Shown: piece by piece, positions 1 to 13,644 of the stretch
Layout: each line of letters opens with the position of its first letter
How positions within the stretch are numbered: position 1 is the first letter of the stretch
NCBI GenBank assembly: GCA_003508835.1
Contig: PUFA01000003.1
Location: forward strand, 8,471,501 to 8,535,500
Length of the DNA stretch: 64,000 nucleotides
Source of the DNA: Eonycteris spelaea
Lineage: Eukaryota; Chordata; Mammalia; Chiroptera; Pteropodidae
Direction: 5' to 3'
Notes under the pieces: model-generated
Seen by the model: only the letters and a program-made list of their open reading frames with translations
What the model was told of the DNA's origin: nothing
Database searches by the model: none
Made by a program: the position numbers and the translations under genes

Positions 1-3000
1 TTTCTAAGCAAAACAAAAGTTGAGGGAATTTACTGCCAGTAGACCTGCTTTGCAGAACTGTTAAAAGTTCTTCAGGGAGAAGAACAATGACATATGTCAG
101 AAACTTGGACCTATATAAAAAAAGGAAGAGGATTAAAAAAAGAATAAATGAAGGTAAAATAAACATTTTTCTTATTTTTATTGATCTAACAGGTAACAGA
201 TTGTTAAAAATAATAAAAAAATGTATTCAGTGATTACAGTTTATATATGAAATGAATAACAAGAGAAAAGAGCTAGGAATCTTTTATTATAAAACACTTA
301 TACTACCTGTGAATTGGTATAGTGTTATGTGAATGTGGACAAGAATTAGTTGCAAATATATATTGAAAACCCTAGGTTGACCACTCAATAAAGAAGTATA
401 ATTAATTATGTAAGAAATGAGAAAAATAGAATCATATAAAATGCTCAATTAAAACTACAAAATGCAGAAAAGAGAAGGCAAAAATTGGAAGGACAAAAAA
501 TAGAAATCATTAAAAAGCATGGTAGATATTAATGTAACTACATCACTAATCATTTTAAATGTTAATGGTCTAAACATACCAAATAAAAAACACAAATTGG
601 CAGAGTGGATGATAAAAAAAACAAGACCCAATCCATATGTTGTCTATAAGAAACATATTTTAAATATGAAGACAGATTAAAAGAAATGGGGAAAGATATA
701 CTATGCTAACAGTAAACAAAAGAAAGCAGTAGTTATATTAATTTCATATAGAACAGATCTCAAAACAACAAAATTATCATAAAGAGCAGCCTTATATAAT
801 GAAAAAGGAGTAAAATCTCCAAGAAGACATAGTAATCCTTAATGTGTATGTGTCTGACAACAGAGCATCAAATTAAGTTAGACAATAATTGATAGACCAA
901 CAAGGAGAAATAGATAAATACACTATTGTGATTAGAGACGTCAGTATCACTCTGTTGGAAATAGACATATTCAATAGGCATAAAATCTGTAAGGATATAG
1001 TTACTCAACACCATCAACCAACTGGATTACTACAATAGATACCTCTATACTGCTTCATCCAGCATAGCAAAATTCATTCTTTTTAAGACTACATGAAACA
1101 TTCACCAAGATAAGCAATACTGTAGGCCATAAAAAGCTCCTTAAAAAAATTAAAAGAGTAGAAATTATACAATGTAGGCCCTCAGACCACACAGGAATCA
1201 ATAACATAAAAATATCTGGAAAATCCCCCAATATTTGAAGATTTAATAATGTATGGCTCGAAGAAAAAATCTCAAAAGAAATTTAAAAATACTTTGAATT
1301 TAATGGAAATGAAAACACAAATTATCAGATTCTGTGGGATACAGCAAAAGCAGTGGTTAGAGGGAATTTTATAGCATTGAATGCGTATTTTAGAAAAGAT
1401 GAAAGATCTAAAACCAATAATCTAAGCTGCCACCTAAAGAAACTTGAAAGATGACAAATTACATCCAAAGTAACCAAAAGAAAAGAAAAATTAGAACAGA
1501 TATCAATGAAATGAAAACAAGAAAAAGAGAAAAATCAATAAAACCAAAGTCTGGTTTTCTGAAAGATCAGTAAAATTTATAAGCCTCTTATAAAAAAGGA
1601 GAAAAGACAAGAATTACTAATATCACATGAAACAAGGATCTCACAAACATCAAGAGGATAACAAAGTATTACTAGAAACAACTCTATGCCCACAATTTTC
1701 GTAACCAGATAAAGTGTACCAAAGCCTTGAAAGGAATAATCTGCAAAGATACTTAAGGAAATATTAGCAAATTGAACTTAGCACTGTATAAAAGGTTATA
1801 TACCATGACCAAGTTGGATTTATCCTAGGCATACAGTCCCAATCAAAATACCAAGTTATTTTGTGAATAACAAACTGATTCTAAAGTTTATATGACTGGC
1901 AAAAACAACAACAAAACAGAAGAAACAACTGTATTTTGAAAAAGAACAAAGTCAAAGAACTGACACTTCCTGACTTCAATGTTTACTCCAAAGCTATAGT
2001 ACTTAAGACAGTATGATCCTGGGGAAAGAACAAATAAATCAATGGAACTTACGGAGTCCAGAAATAGACTCACATAAATATAGTCAACTGATCTTTGACA
2101 AGGAAGCACAGGCAGTACAATAGAGAAAAAAATAGTCTTTTCAACAATGGTGCTGGGACAACTGGACATCTAAAGGCCTGCACAAACCTTAATTCAAATT
2201 GTATTATAGACCTAAATATAAAACACAAAACTACAAAACTCCTACAAGATAGGAGAAAATCAAGATGACTTTGGGCATGGCTATGACTTTTAAATGTAAC
2301 ATCAAAGACACAATCTATGAAAAAAATAATTGATAAATTGGACTTGACTAAAATTAAAAATCTCTGCTCTGTGAAAGACATTGTCAATAAAATTAGAAGA
2401 CAAACCACAGACTGGGAAAAATATTGTAAAAGACATATTGATAAAGGCTGTTATCCAAAATATGCAAAAAGCTCTTAAAACAACAATAAAAATCCTAACA
2501 ACCTAGTTTAAAAATGATCAAAAATCTGAATAGACACCTCACCAAAGAAGACATACAGGTAGCAAAGAAGCATATGAAATGTGTTCAACATCTTATGTCA
2601 TTAGGAAATTGCAAATTAAAACAAATATCAGACACCACTACACTGCTACCAGAATAATGAAAATCCAAAATACTGAAACCACCCAATGCTGGCAAAGATG
2701 TTGAGCAATGGGTACTCTCATTCATTCCTGGTGGGAATGCAAGATGAAACAGCGATTTTGGAAGACAGTTTGGCAGTTCCTTAAAAATCTAAACATACAC
2801 TTACCATATGATTCAGCAAATATGCTCCATGGTATTAATCCATATAAATTGAACACTTATGTCTACACAAAAACCTGCATTCCAATTATTATAGCAACAT
2901 TATTCAAAAGTGCCCAAACTTGGAAGCAATCATTATGTCCTTCAGTAAGTGGGAAGATAATCTGTTGTACATCCAGACAATGAACTATCATTCAGAGTTA

Positions 3001-3435
3001 AAGAGAAATGAACTATCAAGCCGCATTAAGGAAGAACCTTAAATGCATATTATTTAATGAAAGAAGACAGTCTGAAAAGGCTATACACTGTAGGGTTTCA
3101 ACTATATGACATTTTGGAAAAGGCAAAAGTATGAAGAAAAAGACAGGAAAAAAAAAAACAGTGATCGTGGGGGTGGGGTAAGAAGGGATAAATAGGCAGA
3201 GCACAGAGGATTTTTAGGGTAGTAAAACTATTATGCATGATACTATGTGGAGTTTTCCGTGATAATGATATTTCAGTGTGGGTTCACTGATTGTAACAAA
3301 TGTCTCACTTTGGTGAGGAATGTTGACAGTGGGGGACATTGTGGATATGTGGAGACAGGGGGTTTAAGGGGACTCTCTGTAGGTTCTAGTCAGCTATGAA
3401 CTTAAAACTGCCCTAAAAAAATAAAGTGTAGTTTT
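1..3435 (+). mobile_element. Decayed L1 (end of ORF1, ORF2, 3' UTR)
   Basis: The sequence follows a mammalian L1 in order: the end of ORF1 (1-80), the inter-ORF spacer, the ORF2 endonuclease and early reverse transcriptase (about 520-1830), then a jump near 1835 to late ORF2 (missing roughly 0.9 kb of reverse transcriptase), and the 3' UTR (about 3060-3430). The longest surviving frame is a 91-codon piece of the ORF2 C-terminus at 2708-2983. Many stops and frameshifts show it is long dead. The 5' part lies outside the window. The UTR resembles L1MA/L1MB-age elements. Confidence 0.85.
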
Positions 3436-4244
3436 AAAACAACAAAATACACTTTGTTTTTGGCATAAAACCACTGTTACTTTAAAACCATTCATTGGAC
3501 CTCTGGCATTCCTTTTTTTGCTTCCTTTCTTTTCAATGTTCTTTAACACTCAGCTAAGACAATAGTTCAAATAGTGGCAGTTTCAAATTACTCAAATAGT
3601 TTGACAACGTTAGGAAATAAACTACAGTGAAAAGCCAGTGCCTAACTTGTAAAAAAAGAAAAGAAGAAAATAAAAACGTTTACTAAAGATTTCTCTTTTG
3701 TTTGCACATGATTTGAATCAGACTAAAGAAATCATCTGAATGTTAAAGGAGCTATAGCCTGTGAAAATATATGTTCTAGGGTCAAAGGTAACTGTCCTCA
3801 CACCTTATATAAGACGAACCAAAATTTTTTCTTGCCACATCCGTTCAACAACAGGGTAACAGAGGATGTATTATTTTTTCCACAACAAATTAAATCACAA
3901 TAAATTCATAATACACAAAAATTATGAAGAAATATAATACAAGCTCAACCTTGATCTAATTTTCATCTTTACCCTACCCTAAGCCCAAATATGCAGGAAT
4001 ATACCTCCAGATAGATACCACCTCAGACTTGCACAGAAATATTCATCTGGGTCGGCACAGGTAATTTCAAGCTTCCCAATGCTGGTCAATTTTATCATTA
4101 AAAAAACAAAACAATACAAAACCAAGCGACTTTTGTGTTTTTATCAGCTCTAGAGAAATTTAATATGGCTTCAAGGTTTTACAAATTATCAACATTCCTT
4201 CAAGGGTTCTCTTTAACTTTAGATATTCAATTCTCCCTCCCCCA
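3436..4244. other. Intron, no feature recognised
   Basis: AT-rich intronic sequence after the L1, with a purine-rich low-complexity patch near 3650-3680. No coding or RNA signal is seen. Confidence 0.5.
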
Positions 4245-4375
4245 TTTGCTCTGTGTGACCTTGACTAATTTATTTCAGCTACATCACATGTCCTTCATTA
4301 AAACCTTAAGATACTAATAGCACCTGCCTCAGAGAATTGCAATGAAGAATAACTAACATGGTGCTTAAGAACAAA
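4245..4375 (+). repeat. MIR SINE fragment
   Basis: It matches the MIR core and 3' half in order: a 'ctctgtgtgacctt' segment, then 'agcacctgcctcagag' and 'gaataactaacatggtgctta'. Divergence is heavy, as expected for this old family. Confidence 0.6.
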
Positions 4376-4379
4376 AACT

Positions 4380-6290
4380 GACTGAAAATTATTTCCCAAA
4401 GAGAGAAATGCTATAATGCATCAAACTAGTGACTAAAGTGAAGGCTACAATATGATTTAAAATTTTTTCAATTATTTTTAAAATTCTTTTAAAATTAAAC
4501 CAATCCTAAACAGTTACACCAATTGTAAAACCTCACAAGATCGTTTTTTTGAGAGGACTGTTTTGACAGTGGGGGATTCAGGCATCTCAAAGTGTTTACT
4601 GAGGCAGCACGAACCCTCTGAACAATGGGGAAAGTAAAATTCTCATAGACACTTAATTGTGAGTGCCTAAATACTGTACTTTCCAACATTTTGATTTCTT
4701 GAGTTTTAGTATTTCGTGTGTGTTTTAAAATGCTGTAAAATTTGTCTTGTATTGAGAAAAAGGCTTCCAGGCCATCATTATCATTTATCAATGGTTTATT
4801 ACTCTCAGTTATGCCTGACCCTCAAAAATCTCCTTTCAGACATCCAAATTTGTTTTTCCTGTAGACCAGTATTTTAAAATCCTCATGTTTCAATCTTCCT
4901 TAACTTATTTTATTATAGAGAAACACAGCAAATGACACAATACTGGATGAAATAAGACAGAATCAAACATTTCAGTTTTACAGCAAAGACTGTATGTTCA
5001 ACAGATTTTACATAAAATTCTAACCATAACCTATCTTCGCAGTGTTTTTGGGAAAGTATGAAATATGTAGAAATAGATTTTAACTAAAGATGTAGTTCTG
5101 ACTTCCTTAATCTCTCAAAATTAATTGACTGCCTCATCATCATAAAAACTTTACAGATAAACAGCCAATGGTTACTACTACTTTGATTTTTACAGATTAA
5201 AAAAAAAATTGGGATATATTTGTGTAGATAATTACTGGAATTGGCGATAAGCCTTTGATCAAATTAACCACATTTTGCTGTTTTATTCTTAAACCAAAAA
5301 TCAAATAAACTAATAAAGAAAAACAAGTGTGCCCAATATGAAATATCTTTCTACTTATGTTGGGCTATAAGTACTTTACAGTACAAACTATGCTATATTC
5401 CCTTATATTTATCAGTTTGAAAGGTGTGCTTGTTGAAAACTATATTTGGTCTATTGATACCTATTAATGTACTTTTAATAACTTTTAGACAATAATATTT
5501 TATTTTATAATTGGGAGGATCTGCAAACTAACTTATAATGTAAATAAGTCAATTTACATGAAACAAGGAAGTCCAATATAGTATTCTTCTAAATAAAGAG
5601 CTAAATCATGTACTTAATTTTTTGTAAAAACTATTTTTAAAAGTAAAATTTAATTCAAAATTCAGAATTAACCAAGTTTATTATTTCCATTGCATAGATT
5701 CCTTACAAGTTTAAATAAACACATAATCCTCCTGGCAACAGAATTAATATCAGACCCAATTTCTAGTGTTTGACTCCTCCTGTTATGAAGGAAGTTTAAA
5801 AGGAAACTCTTGGTATAATTATTTTCCTGTGTCAGTGACTAAAATACATCTTATTGCTCTGAAATAGTTAAGGTTTTCACCCCGAAGTCCCTAGCTTACA
5901 GACTGAGAATACTTTATTATATGACTCATGAACTGCATAAGGACACTAACTATTTTTATTTAGAAAGTGAGAGGGAAGCTCTTTTTTAGGCTCATGTGGA
6001 ATACTTTGTTATAACAAAAGAATATGATCTTTGCAATGAGTTTAATAAGGATTAAGATGTCTACAAATTATTGGCTGTTACCATCCTACAGAAAAGTTAA
6101 TCCTTAATTCATAAAAAATGTATAGCTCTTCAAATTATTAGTATAACTCTTTGTTAGTAGTATAGAGTTAATTAGTATAACTCTTCAAATTATTCCTCAG
6201 CGTTGGCTGTTTTACAAATAATGTGATAGTCTCACTCACTCAAAGGATTTTAGCATGGTAGTAACATCCAACCTACTCTATGTCTTAAAG
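4380..6290. other. Intron, no feature recognised
   Basis: Very AT-rich intron. A small local duplication of a 'ctcttcaaattatt' unit occurs at 6126-6195. The 98-codon minus frame at 4495-4791 has no recognisable family or splice context and is treated as chance. Confidence 0.5.
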
Positions 6291-7165
6291 AAGTGAGAAA
6301 TAGCCACACAGCTCTTCCTGATTCCATAAGAGAGGGCAGGACACAGCAAATGCTGCCCCCAAGAACTGAGATACGGGACTCACAGCTTACCTGACCATAT
6401 GCAGGAAACGCTACAGGAACCAGTGCCTCGAGAGGAGCTGCTGAACTGTAACTGATGGATTGCTGGAGTCTCAGCGTTGAAAACTAGAGTTAAACCTCTA
6501 GGAGGAGTGCCTACGGTATGTGAGAACAATCTAGAGCTCCACCAAGATTCCCACAGAAAATACTGGGAAAAAAAAAAAAATCCTCCGTGCTTCTCTAGTG
6601 CTTCTGGGAGGTAAGGAACCATTTTGAAATACGCCACCGCACTTAAACAGGCCTGCCCTCAGGAGAAACTCATTAACCGAGCCTAATCTGCTGGGGTTTA
6701 TCACCTGCTGGGGTTTTATTACCGCTTAACTGACCTGGGGAAAGGAAATACCTAACTCCAGCCCGCACAAGCTATTGGGCCCCACTGTCCCATTTAGAAG
6801 AAAGGAAAAAAACTGGAAAAAACAACAACAGCAACAACAACAACTACTGATGAAGTTCACAGTCGAGAGGTACTGACTCACCGAAACACTGAGACCTAAT
6901 CATAAAACTATGGAAAGCTTCCCTGACCTCACAGCTCACCGCCATATCACTAAAGGCCTGTTACATCATTTCCCTTTACCCAGTGCACTGAATCCGGCTA
7001 TCAAGAAAAAGTATGAGGCACATCGAAAGACCAGAAACACAATTTGAAGAAATAGCAGCCAGCATCAGAATCAGACCTGGCAGGGATGCTGAAATTATAG
7101 ACAGGGGGTTAAAAATAAAACACACTATGATGAATATGCTAAGAGTTCTAATGGATAAAGTAAAA

Positions 7166-7594
7166 TGTTAAAATCATAAACAGAGACCAGTCTCGAAAAT
7201 TCCCCAAGCAGACAAAACCAGTTAAGTAATCAAAACAAAGCTTAATTTAGCTAATTGCAAGATTACCTGGACCTGGGTTATTTCTTGCTATGTCTCCAGA
7301 AATCATAAGCAAAACTGCTTCCCAACATTGATATGAGATAACCACTCACCAATTCTCTATCACTGAAGAAAATGCTAACATTATCATCAATCACTGTGAA
7401 GAATAGACAGTCACCACCTTCCTTCTCTCTATACAACCTGCTATATAACAATATACCCCAGAGCCTTATTCCATGTTTGGTTTGAGTGCCCCCAACTCTT
7501 GAACTCTCTTTGTGGCATGTGCACAATAAACTTTTACTAATTACTACTTTAGTGATTCACTGATTTTACTTCTGCTATTTCTGAACTTTTGACA
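7166..7594 (+). mobile_element. Solo LTR (class I-like endogenous retrovirus) inside L1 ORF1
   Basis: L1 ORF1 homology breaks at about 7165 and resumes at about 7595. The intervening 430 bases begin TGTTAA and end TTTTGACA. They carry an AATAAA signal (7525-7530) after a 'gagtgcccccaactcttg' stretch typical of retroviral R regions. No internal retroviral sequence is present. A clean target duplication cannot be read. The class I assignment rests on general LTR layout only. Confidence 0.6.
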
Positions 7595-8459
7595 ACATGC
7601 AAGCAGAGATGGCAATGAAGCAGAGGGATGGAAATCCTAAGGAAAAAAAAAACAAAACAAAACAAAATGAAGTGCTAAAAGAAAAAAAGTAATAGAAATA
7701 AAGAATGCCTCTGATAGGCTTATTAGTAGATTGGACACAGCTGAGGGAAAAAACTCTACACTAAAGAATGTGTCACTAGAATCCTCAAAACAAGCAAAGA
7801 GGATGATGACAACTAAGGAAACAAAAAATTCCGAACAGAGTATCCAAGGGCTATGGGAAAACTACAAAAGGTTTAACAGACACATAATAGGAATAACAAA
7901 GAAAAAAGAGAAAAAGAAAAAGAATAAATATTTGAAACAATAATGACTAAGAATTCCCCAAAATTAATGTCAGATACCAAACCACAGGTCCCTAAAGTTC
8001 TGAGAACAAGCAGGATAAATACCCCTAAAACTATACCCAGGCATATGTTTCAAATTACAGAAAATTAAAGATAAAAAAAAAAAAAAACCTGAAGGAAACC
8101 AGAGGAATAAAACTTTTTACCTACATAGGAACAAATATAAGAATTATATCCAACTTCTTAGAAAACATGCAAGCAAGAAGAAAGTAAACTGAAATATAAT
8201 TTAAAGTGTTGAGAGAAAAAAACTGCCGGCCTAAATTAAGTATCTTGAAAATTATCACTCAAAAGTGGAGGACAAATAAAGATTTTTCTTAAACAAAAAT
8301 TGAGAGAATTTGTTGCCAGGAGACCTACTTTGCAATAAATGTTAAAAGAAATTCTTTAGAGAGAAGCAAAATAATATAGGTCAGAAACTTGGATCTACAT
8401 AAAGAAAGGAAGAAAGGAATTAGTGAAAGCAAAATAAAAGCTTTGATTTTTCTTATGTT

Positions 8460-8976
8460 TTTCATCATCATCAAAACAGTTTATTAAATACTAAATAAAT
8501 TAAATACATTCAATTCAGTGCTGGTAAATGTTTAACAAGCAGCTCTGGGGAAAAAAATGAACGCATGTTAGATAGCATTTGCAAATTTCTGTGGTGTAAA
8601 ATACTCTCACCCTGGCCAATTCCAAGCTGTTAACATGACATCACTGAACAGGGAGTTCGGAAAAGCGATACACAGTAGCTAGCACACCCAGATATCATAA
8701 GGTAATAGACATAAACTCAAGTGCAGATAAAAATAAATATAGTAATTAAAAAATGATGATTTTTAAGTATTTGCTAGCACTATTTTAAAAATAATTTATT
8801 GAAATGCATTCAGCTTTATTTTTTTTAAATTGAGGTAAGATTTATTTAAATTGAGGTAACATTTATTTATTCCTTAGGTTTGCAAATTATAATTTGACAT
8901 CTGTATATACCACATTGTGCTCACCACCAAAGGGTCAATTACATGGTACTAATGGAAACTAGACTTTTATTTTCTC
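8460..8976. mobile_element. Composite insertion within the L1 spacer
   Basis: L1 spacer homology stops after 'tttttcttatgttttt' (about 8460) and resumes near 8977 ('tagtttgttcaaaataat'). The left part (about 8520-8760) looks like an unidentified old element. The right part (about 8815-8960, 'aaattgaggtaacattt' through 'gtgctcaccaccaaa') resembles an antisense L1 3' UTR. The flanking 'cttttattttctcat'-like copies could be a diverged target duplication. Confidence 0.45.
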
Positions 8977-10135
8977 ATTCTTAATAAACCTAACATATAA
9001 TAGTTTGTTCAAAATAATAATTGGAATAATGTATCAATTATGCATACTTATGTATGTATCTTATGTGTGTATATGCTTATGTATGCTTATATGTAAGTGA
9101 AATAAATGACAGCAATAATGCAAGGGATGGAAAAAAGGAATCGGGATATTTTGTTATTAAAGGTACTTGCTATTTGTGAAGTGGTATAAAGTTATTTGAA
9201 AGTGGACTTGGATAATTTGTAAATGTATATCGCAAATTCTAGGGCAACCAATAAATAGTCTTTTTTTAAAGTGTAACTGATATACTAAGAAAGGAGAAAC
9301 AATAAAATAATATAAAATGTTCAATTAAAACTACAAAAGGCAGAAAAGAATGAGGAACAAAGAACAAGGGCAACAAATAGAAAACAGTAGCAATATGGTC
9401 GATATTAATCCAACTATATCAATAATAATGTTGAATGTTAATGGTCAAAATATGCCATTTTTAAGACAGAGATTTTCAAAGTGCATCAAAACCATTACCC
9501 AACTATGTCATGTATACCAGGAACCCACTTTAAATATAGACACATAGAAATGAAAAGTAAATGGACAGAGAAAAAAATATATCATGCTAGCAATAATGAA
9601 AAGAAAGGGGTAGCTATATTCATTTCAACAAAGCAGACTTTAAAGTAAGGAAAATAATCAGAGATAAAAAAGGAACATTACAATACAAAGTCAATTCTCC
9701 TAGAAGATATAACAATTCTTAACATGTATGTACCTAAACAACAGACTATTAAACTACATGAGGAAAAATCTGATAGAATGGCAAGACGAAATAGATGAAG
9801 TCACTATCATAGTGAAATTATTAACACATGGAACCTATAAGTATAAATCTCAAATGTGTTTTGCTAAGGGAGAGAAGCCAGACTCAAGGCTACCTACTAT
9901 GTGATTCAATTGGTATAACCTTCTGAAAAAAGCATAACTACAGAGAAAAATTGGATAAGTGGTTACTAGTAAACTAGGCATTTGCTATAGAGGAAAGAGG
10001 GAATTTGGTGGGAATTTTTTGGTCAGTGAAACTTTTCTATATTTTGTGTGAATACTTATACAGGTATATATGTTTGTCAAAACTCATAGAACCCTACACC
10101 AAGAATGGGAAATTTCACTGTACATAAAATCTACA

Positions 10136-10614
10136 AAAAAAAGAAAAATAATACCAGGGCCTTATTTTAGCTTTGGAGGAGTTGAAATGACCATGCACAT
10201 GATTGGAGTTTGGAGTAGTAAGCCACTTGTTGTCTGGAAGTGACCATGAAAGCTTCAGAGAAGCACGTCATGGGAAAATGACAAATGATAATCAGGATGA
10301 TTAAAAAACATTCCTTAGAGCTTCCAGGAACTACCTGGGAAAGAGAATAGGAAACAGAAATTATACTCTGTGTAAATCTGGCCAAGTAGGGGCTCAGAAC
10401 CATTATAGTTTCAGCAATAGAGAGGTATAAACTGATTTCATTATCTTAAGCTGTAAAAGAACATGTTTCTCACACATTATAATCTTTTGCAGCTATGACT
10501 CCAAATATAAAAGTATGTTTGGGTTTAGGACCTGTGATGATCCTCTACAAAACAAGCAAGCAAGCAAACAAACAATTAAAAAAAAAAAAAAAACACCAAA
10601 ACACGAATTAAAAA
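10136..10614. other. Intron, no feature recognised
   Basis: No repeat family or coding signal recognised. An A-rich tract follows a 'caagcaagcaaacaaac' stretch at about 10550-10600, possibly the decayed tail of a retroposon. Confidence 0.45.
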
Positions 10615-10765
10615 AACATGGAGGGAAGACTCATTATTCTTAGTTTACAAATGAGTTATATGAAGCTAAGAGAATGGTAATAATTAAGTCAAAGTGACAC
10701 ATCTAGCAGAGCCAGGACTCATTCCCACGTCTCCTAAATCCAAATACTGTGTTTGCCCCAGTATA
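10615..10765 (-). repeat. MIR SINE fragment, antisense
   Basis: The plus strand reads as a reversed MIR: 'acaaatgagttatatgaagc', then 'agtgacacatctagcagagc' and 'aggactcattcc'. Confidence 0.6.
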
Positions 10766-12599
10766 CCAGTGCTCTCCGTGCAGCCATCTGTGCACCAGGG
10801 CAACCTAGAGTGAGGGGTATTTTAGCGGGTGGGCGCCAAAGGGCAGGCTGAGTTGGAGAGGCTTAGAGCCATCCCAATGCCCCAAAGCATATTAAAATTG
10901 GAGGATCTTTGCTTTTACCAGTGAGGAGGAGTGCAGTTAAAGTGCTTTCCCCACTCTACCCAAGAAACAAGAAGAAATTCTGAATTTCTTGCCCTTTCCA
11001 GAGGAGGTGAAATGTCTACTTAGTATACAAAGACTTGGGTTTTCAGGTCAGAAAATAAAGTCCAAATGTGGCTAATAAAATATAAAACCCTCATGTAGAC
11101 CAAAGGTGGTTTTGGGAAAGAACTAATGCTATAGAGCAAGGTCTGCTAGATTTTATATTTTTGAGAAAAATAAACCTTAGCGAGAGAAGTAAAATGGATA
11201 CCTTGTCAATATTATTTTCCAACCTTCTCTCTCCCACACAGGCCACTACTAGCCTCTTCTCTCTCCTTCTTTGGAGTGCCCAAAAAACCGCTAGAGGTGG
11301 AGAGCCTCAGAGTTTCAAAGAAAGACAGAAGTATAAAATGTTCAAGCATAAGCAGGTACTTGAATCTTGATTTTTTTTCTTTCAAGAAAGATAACTCATC
11401 CCAGGAAATGGTCAAGACAGTAAGGTCCTCCTACTCAGTTAAGAAAAGGCAGGATGCTGGTATAGGAATCAGTAGGGGACGGCGTTATTTCATGGTCATT
11501 GTGACCATGGGCATCAGATTCATTATTCACCAGTGAAATGCAAGAAGCATCCACCAAACAATAACCATGGAGCCCTGAGGAATCACTGTATGGATGATAC
11601 AGATTATGATACAGCTGAAGACTGGGTAAGATTGATTACTCATTCCCACACCCACCTCCACTAAGGTAGCTGCTACACATGCATCCTATAGGAAAGGAAG
11701 GCACCTACATCATACAGTACAGGCATTTTATATATTGGAATTATGTCAAAGGCTAAAGAAAAATACTATTTTGAAAACCCTATCTTATATATACCATCTT
11801 CTCCTTCTGTGGACAATGGCACCAAGTACAATTTAGAAAATTCCATCAGTATTACTTAAAATAGACGTTTGAAATCAATGGCAAAAGTCATCCTGAATCA
11901 AGGCTAAAATATAGACTGATACTGATGTTAATGAAGGAATTTGCTGTAATTCACTATTGCATCTTATTGAAATGAATGATAGCATCTGTTAAATAATTAT
12001 AAACCACTGGGTAGAAAAAAATACTAGAAATTCATAATATATAAGGCAATAAAGATAATTTGCTAGAAGCCAAACCAATATATAAATTTTAATATAGCAT
12101 ATATTAATAGGATTTTTAAAAGTTTATATATGGCATCAGACAAAAAGGATGTGTTTTCATAAATAGTCCCTGGCCCAGCAAAGAGCTAGTAAGAATATTA
12201 CTTAACCTTATTATAATATTTATTTTTTGTAGAGACACAGATGGCAAATGGCGGTCTATGTTCAGCATATTTTAATGGTCGAAGCCAGATTTTTACAAAA
12301 TGCAAAGCAAATTCCTTAGAGAACTACTAAGGTAGTATAACAATTCATCACTAATAATTAATGAGTTAATATTAGTAAAGTTATTAGAATAATTCCTGGT
12401 ATAGAGAAACATAATATAAGTATTTGATAAAATAGAAGTTCCATAGCTATGTTAAGTGTACTTCTTTATTGATACCTCACCATAGCTGGCATGATATCGA
12501 CATACAATATGTCATGTACAATGTCCAATAAGTTAGGTATAACGCTTTTAGCCTCTCCTTTTTGCTCTTACTCATGAAAAATAGCAAAATGTAAATGAG
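10766..12599. other. Intron, no feature recognised
   Basis: No family recognised. The overlapping short frames at 11161-11536 lie on both strands, lack splice context and resemble no known protein. A perfect 8-base-arm hairpin (catggtca/tgaccatg, 3-base loop) lies at 11491-11509. Confidence 0.45.
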
Positions 12600-12745
12600 T
12601 TAATTATGTTGTTAACCAAATATTTATTAAATGCTTATTATGTACCAGGTACTGTTCTGAGGACTGGAAATGTAGTAACCAAGTAAAACACAGATCCTAT
12701 TCTCTTGGGAAACCACCATCAAAAGGGAAGGAGTAGAATCTGGAG
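12600..12745 (-). repeat. L2 LINE 3' end, antisense
   Basis: The 'atttattaaatgcttattat' and 'gtaccaggtactgttctgag' segments are the reverse complement of the L2 3' terminal consensus. Confidence 0.65.
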
Positions 12746-13203
12746 ACAACTAACCAAGATAATTCCAGACATTGACATGTATAATGAAAAAGATCTAATA
12801 AGATATTGTAATAGTGATGGGAGGTTGAAGTTATCAGTTTAGTAAATTAAAATAACTTTATAAAAAAATGACTTTGGAAAACAGAAGCCATCCATCCTCT
12901 CAAGCATCTTACTATGCTATGCATCTTTCTCATAGTTTGTGTCCCCATCTCTGAAATCCCCCATCCCATGGTAAGCATACCCTTCTGTCACTTTGCAGAA
13001 AAGAACATACCTCCTCCCTCTCCTCGCCATATGTTAAAGATAGTCCTCCTCAAGACCACTGTCTTATCTCTGTAATTTGCCCAGATATACTGCACTTTGT
13101 CCATTTCCTACACATCACCAAGAGCTATAAATGAGATTTGTATGGTTCATGTATTTTTTTTTCACATACTATAAAGTTTTGATATCTTAAAAACTTTCCT
13201 TAA

Positions 13204-13644
13204 TGAGGAGAGTCTGCTTCTCCCAAAGCTAGCCACAAATAGCAAAGAGCTCAGCCTGGATCATGACTTTGATAAGCAAACTAATCAACCCAGAGTCACA
13301 CCACCTCCATCTAGCTCGGGCACTCCAGGAGGCAACATTCCTCTGCCTTAATCATCCCAGAGACAGGTACCTGGCCACTAAGGAATACTGCTATAGTTTA
13401 GAGTCCCCTAGAATTATTAAAGTCAGCCAATTCTAAATTGTTTATTCTGCTACGCCTTTCCTACAGAAAATCCAATAAAGGCCATGGTCTAGGCTCTCCC
13501 CTAGCTCATGCCCCTCTTCCTTCTGACTGATGCTGGCTTCCTCATGGAGCCCTGCCTGACATGCCCTGCCTCCAGTTTCTAGGACCTATGAGTATAATAA
13601 AATTTTGTTTTTCTGTCTCTTCTGTGTCTCCTCTGGGGGCTGCA
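13204..13644 (+). mobile_element. LTR-like sequence
   Basis: The stretch starts TGAGGAGAGT and ends GGGGCTGCA. It has an 'aataaaa' signal near 13597, followed by T-rich and 'ctgtgtctcctctggg' sequence as in a retroviral R/U5. It is moderately GC-rich against its flanks. There is no clear target duplication and the family is not identified. Confidence 0.45.

Larger units (their letters stand above)
6295..10135 (+). mobile_element. Decayed L1, internally deleted and carrying nested insertions
   Basis: A GC-richer 5' UTR (about 6295-7010, with a CAA repeat at 6822-6846) leads into ORF1 (about 7010-8345, for example 'gaggcacatcgaaagacc' and 'gagagaatttgttgccag'). The spacer and the start of ORF2 follow (9350-9840). 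The sequence then jumps to an L1 3' UTR ending near 10135 ('gtttgtcaaaactcatagaa'), so most of ORF2 is missing. Fragments of ORF1 (7731-7943) and ORF2 (9350-9547) stay open, but stops occur throughout. A solo LTR interrupts ORF1 and a composite insert interrupts the spacer. Confidence 0.8.

Noticed and set aside
2708..2983. A separate small gene
   Set aside because: It is a surviving piece of the L1 ORF2 C-terminus within a decayed element.
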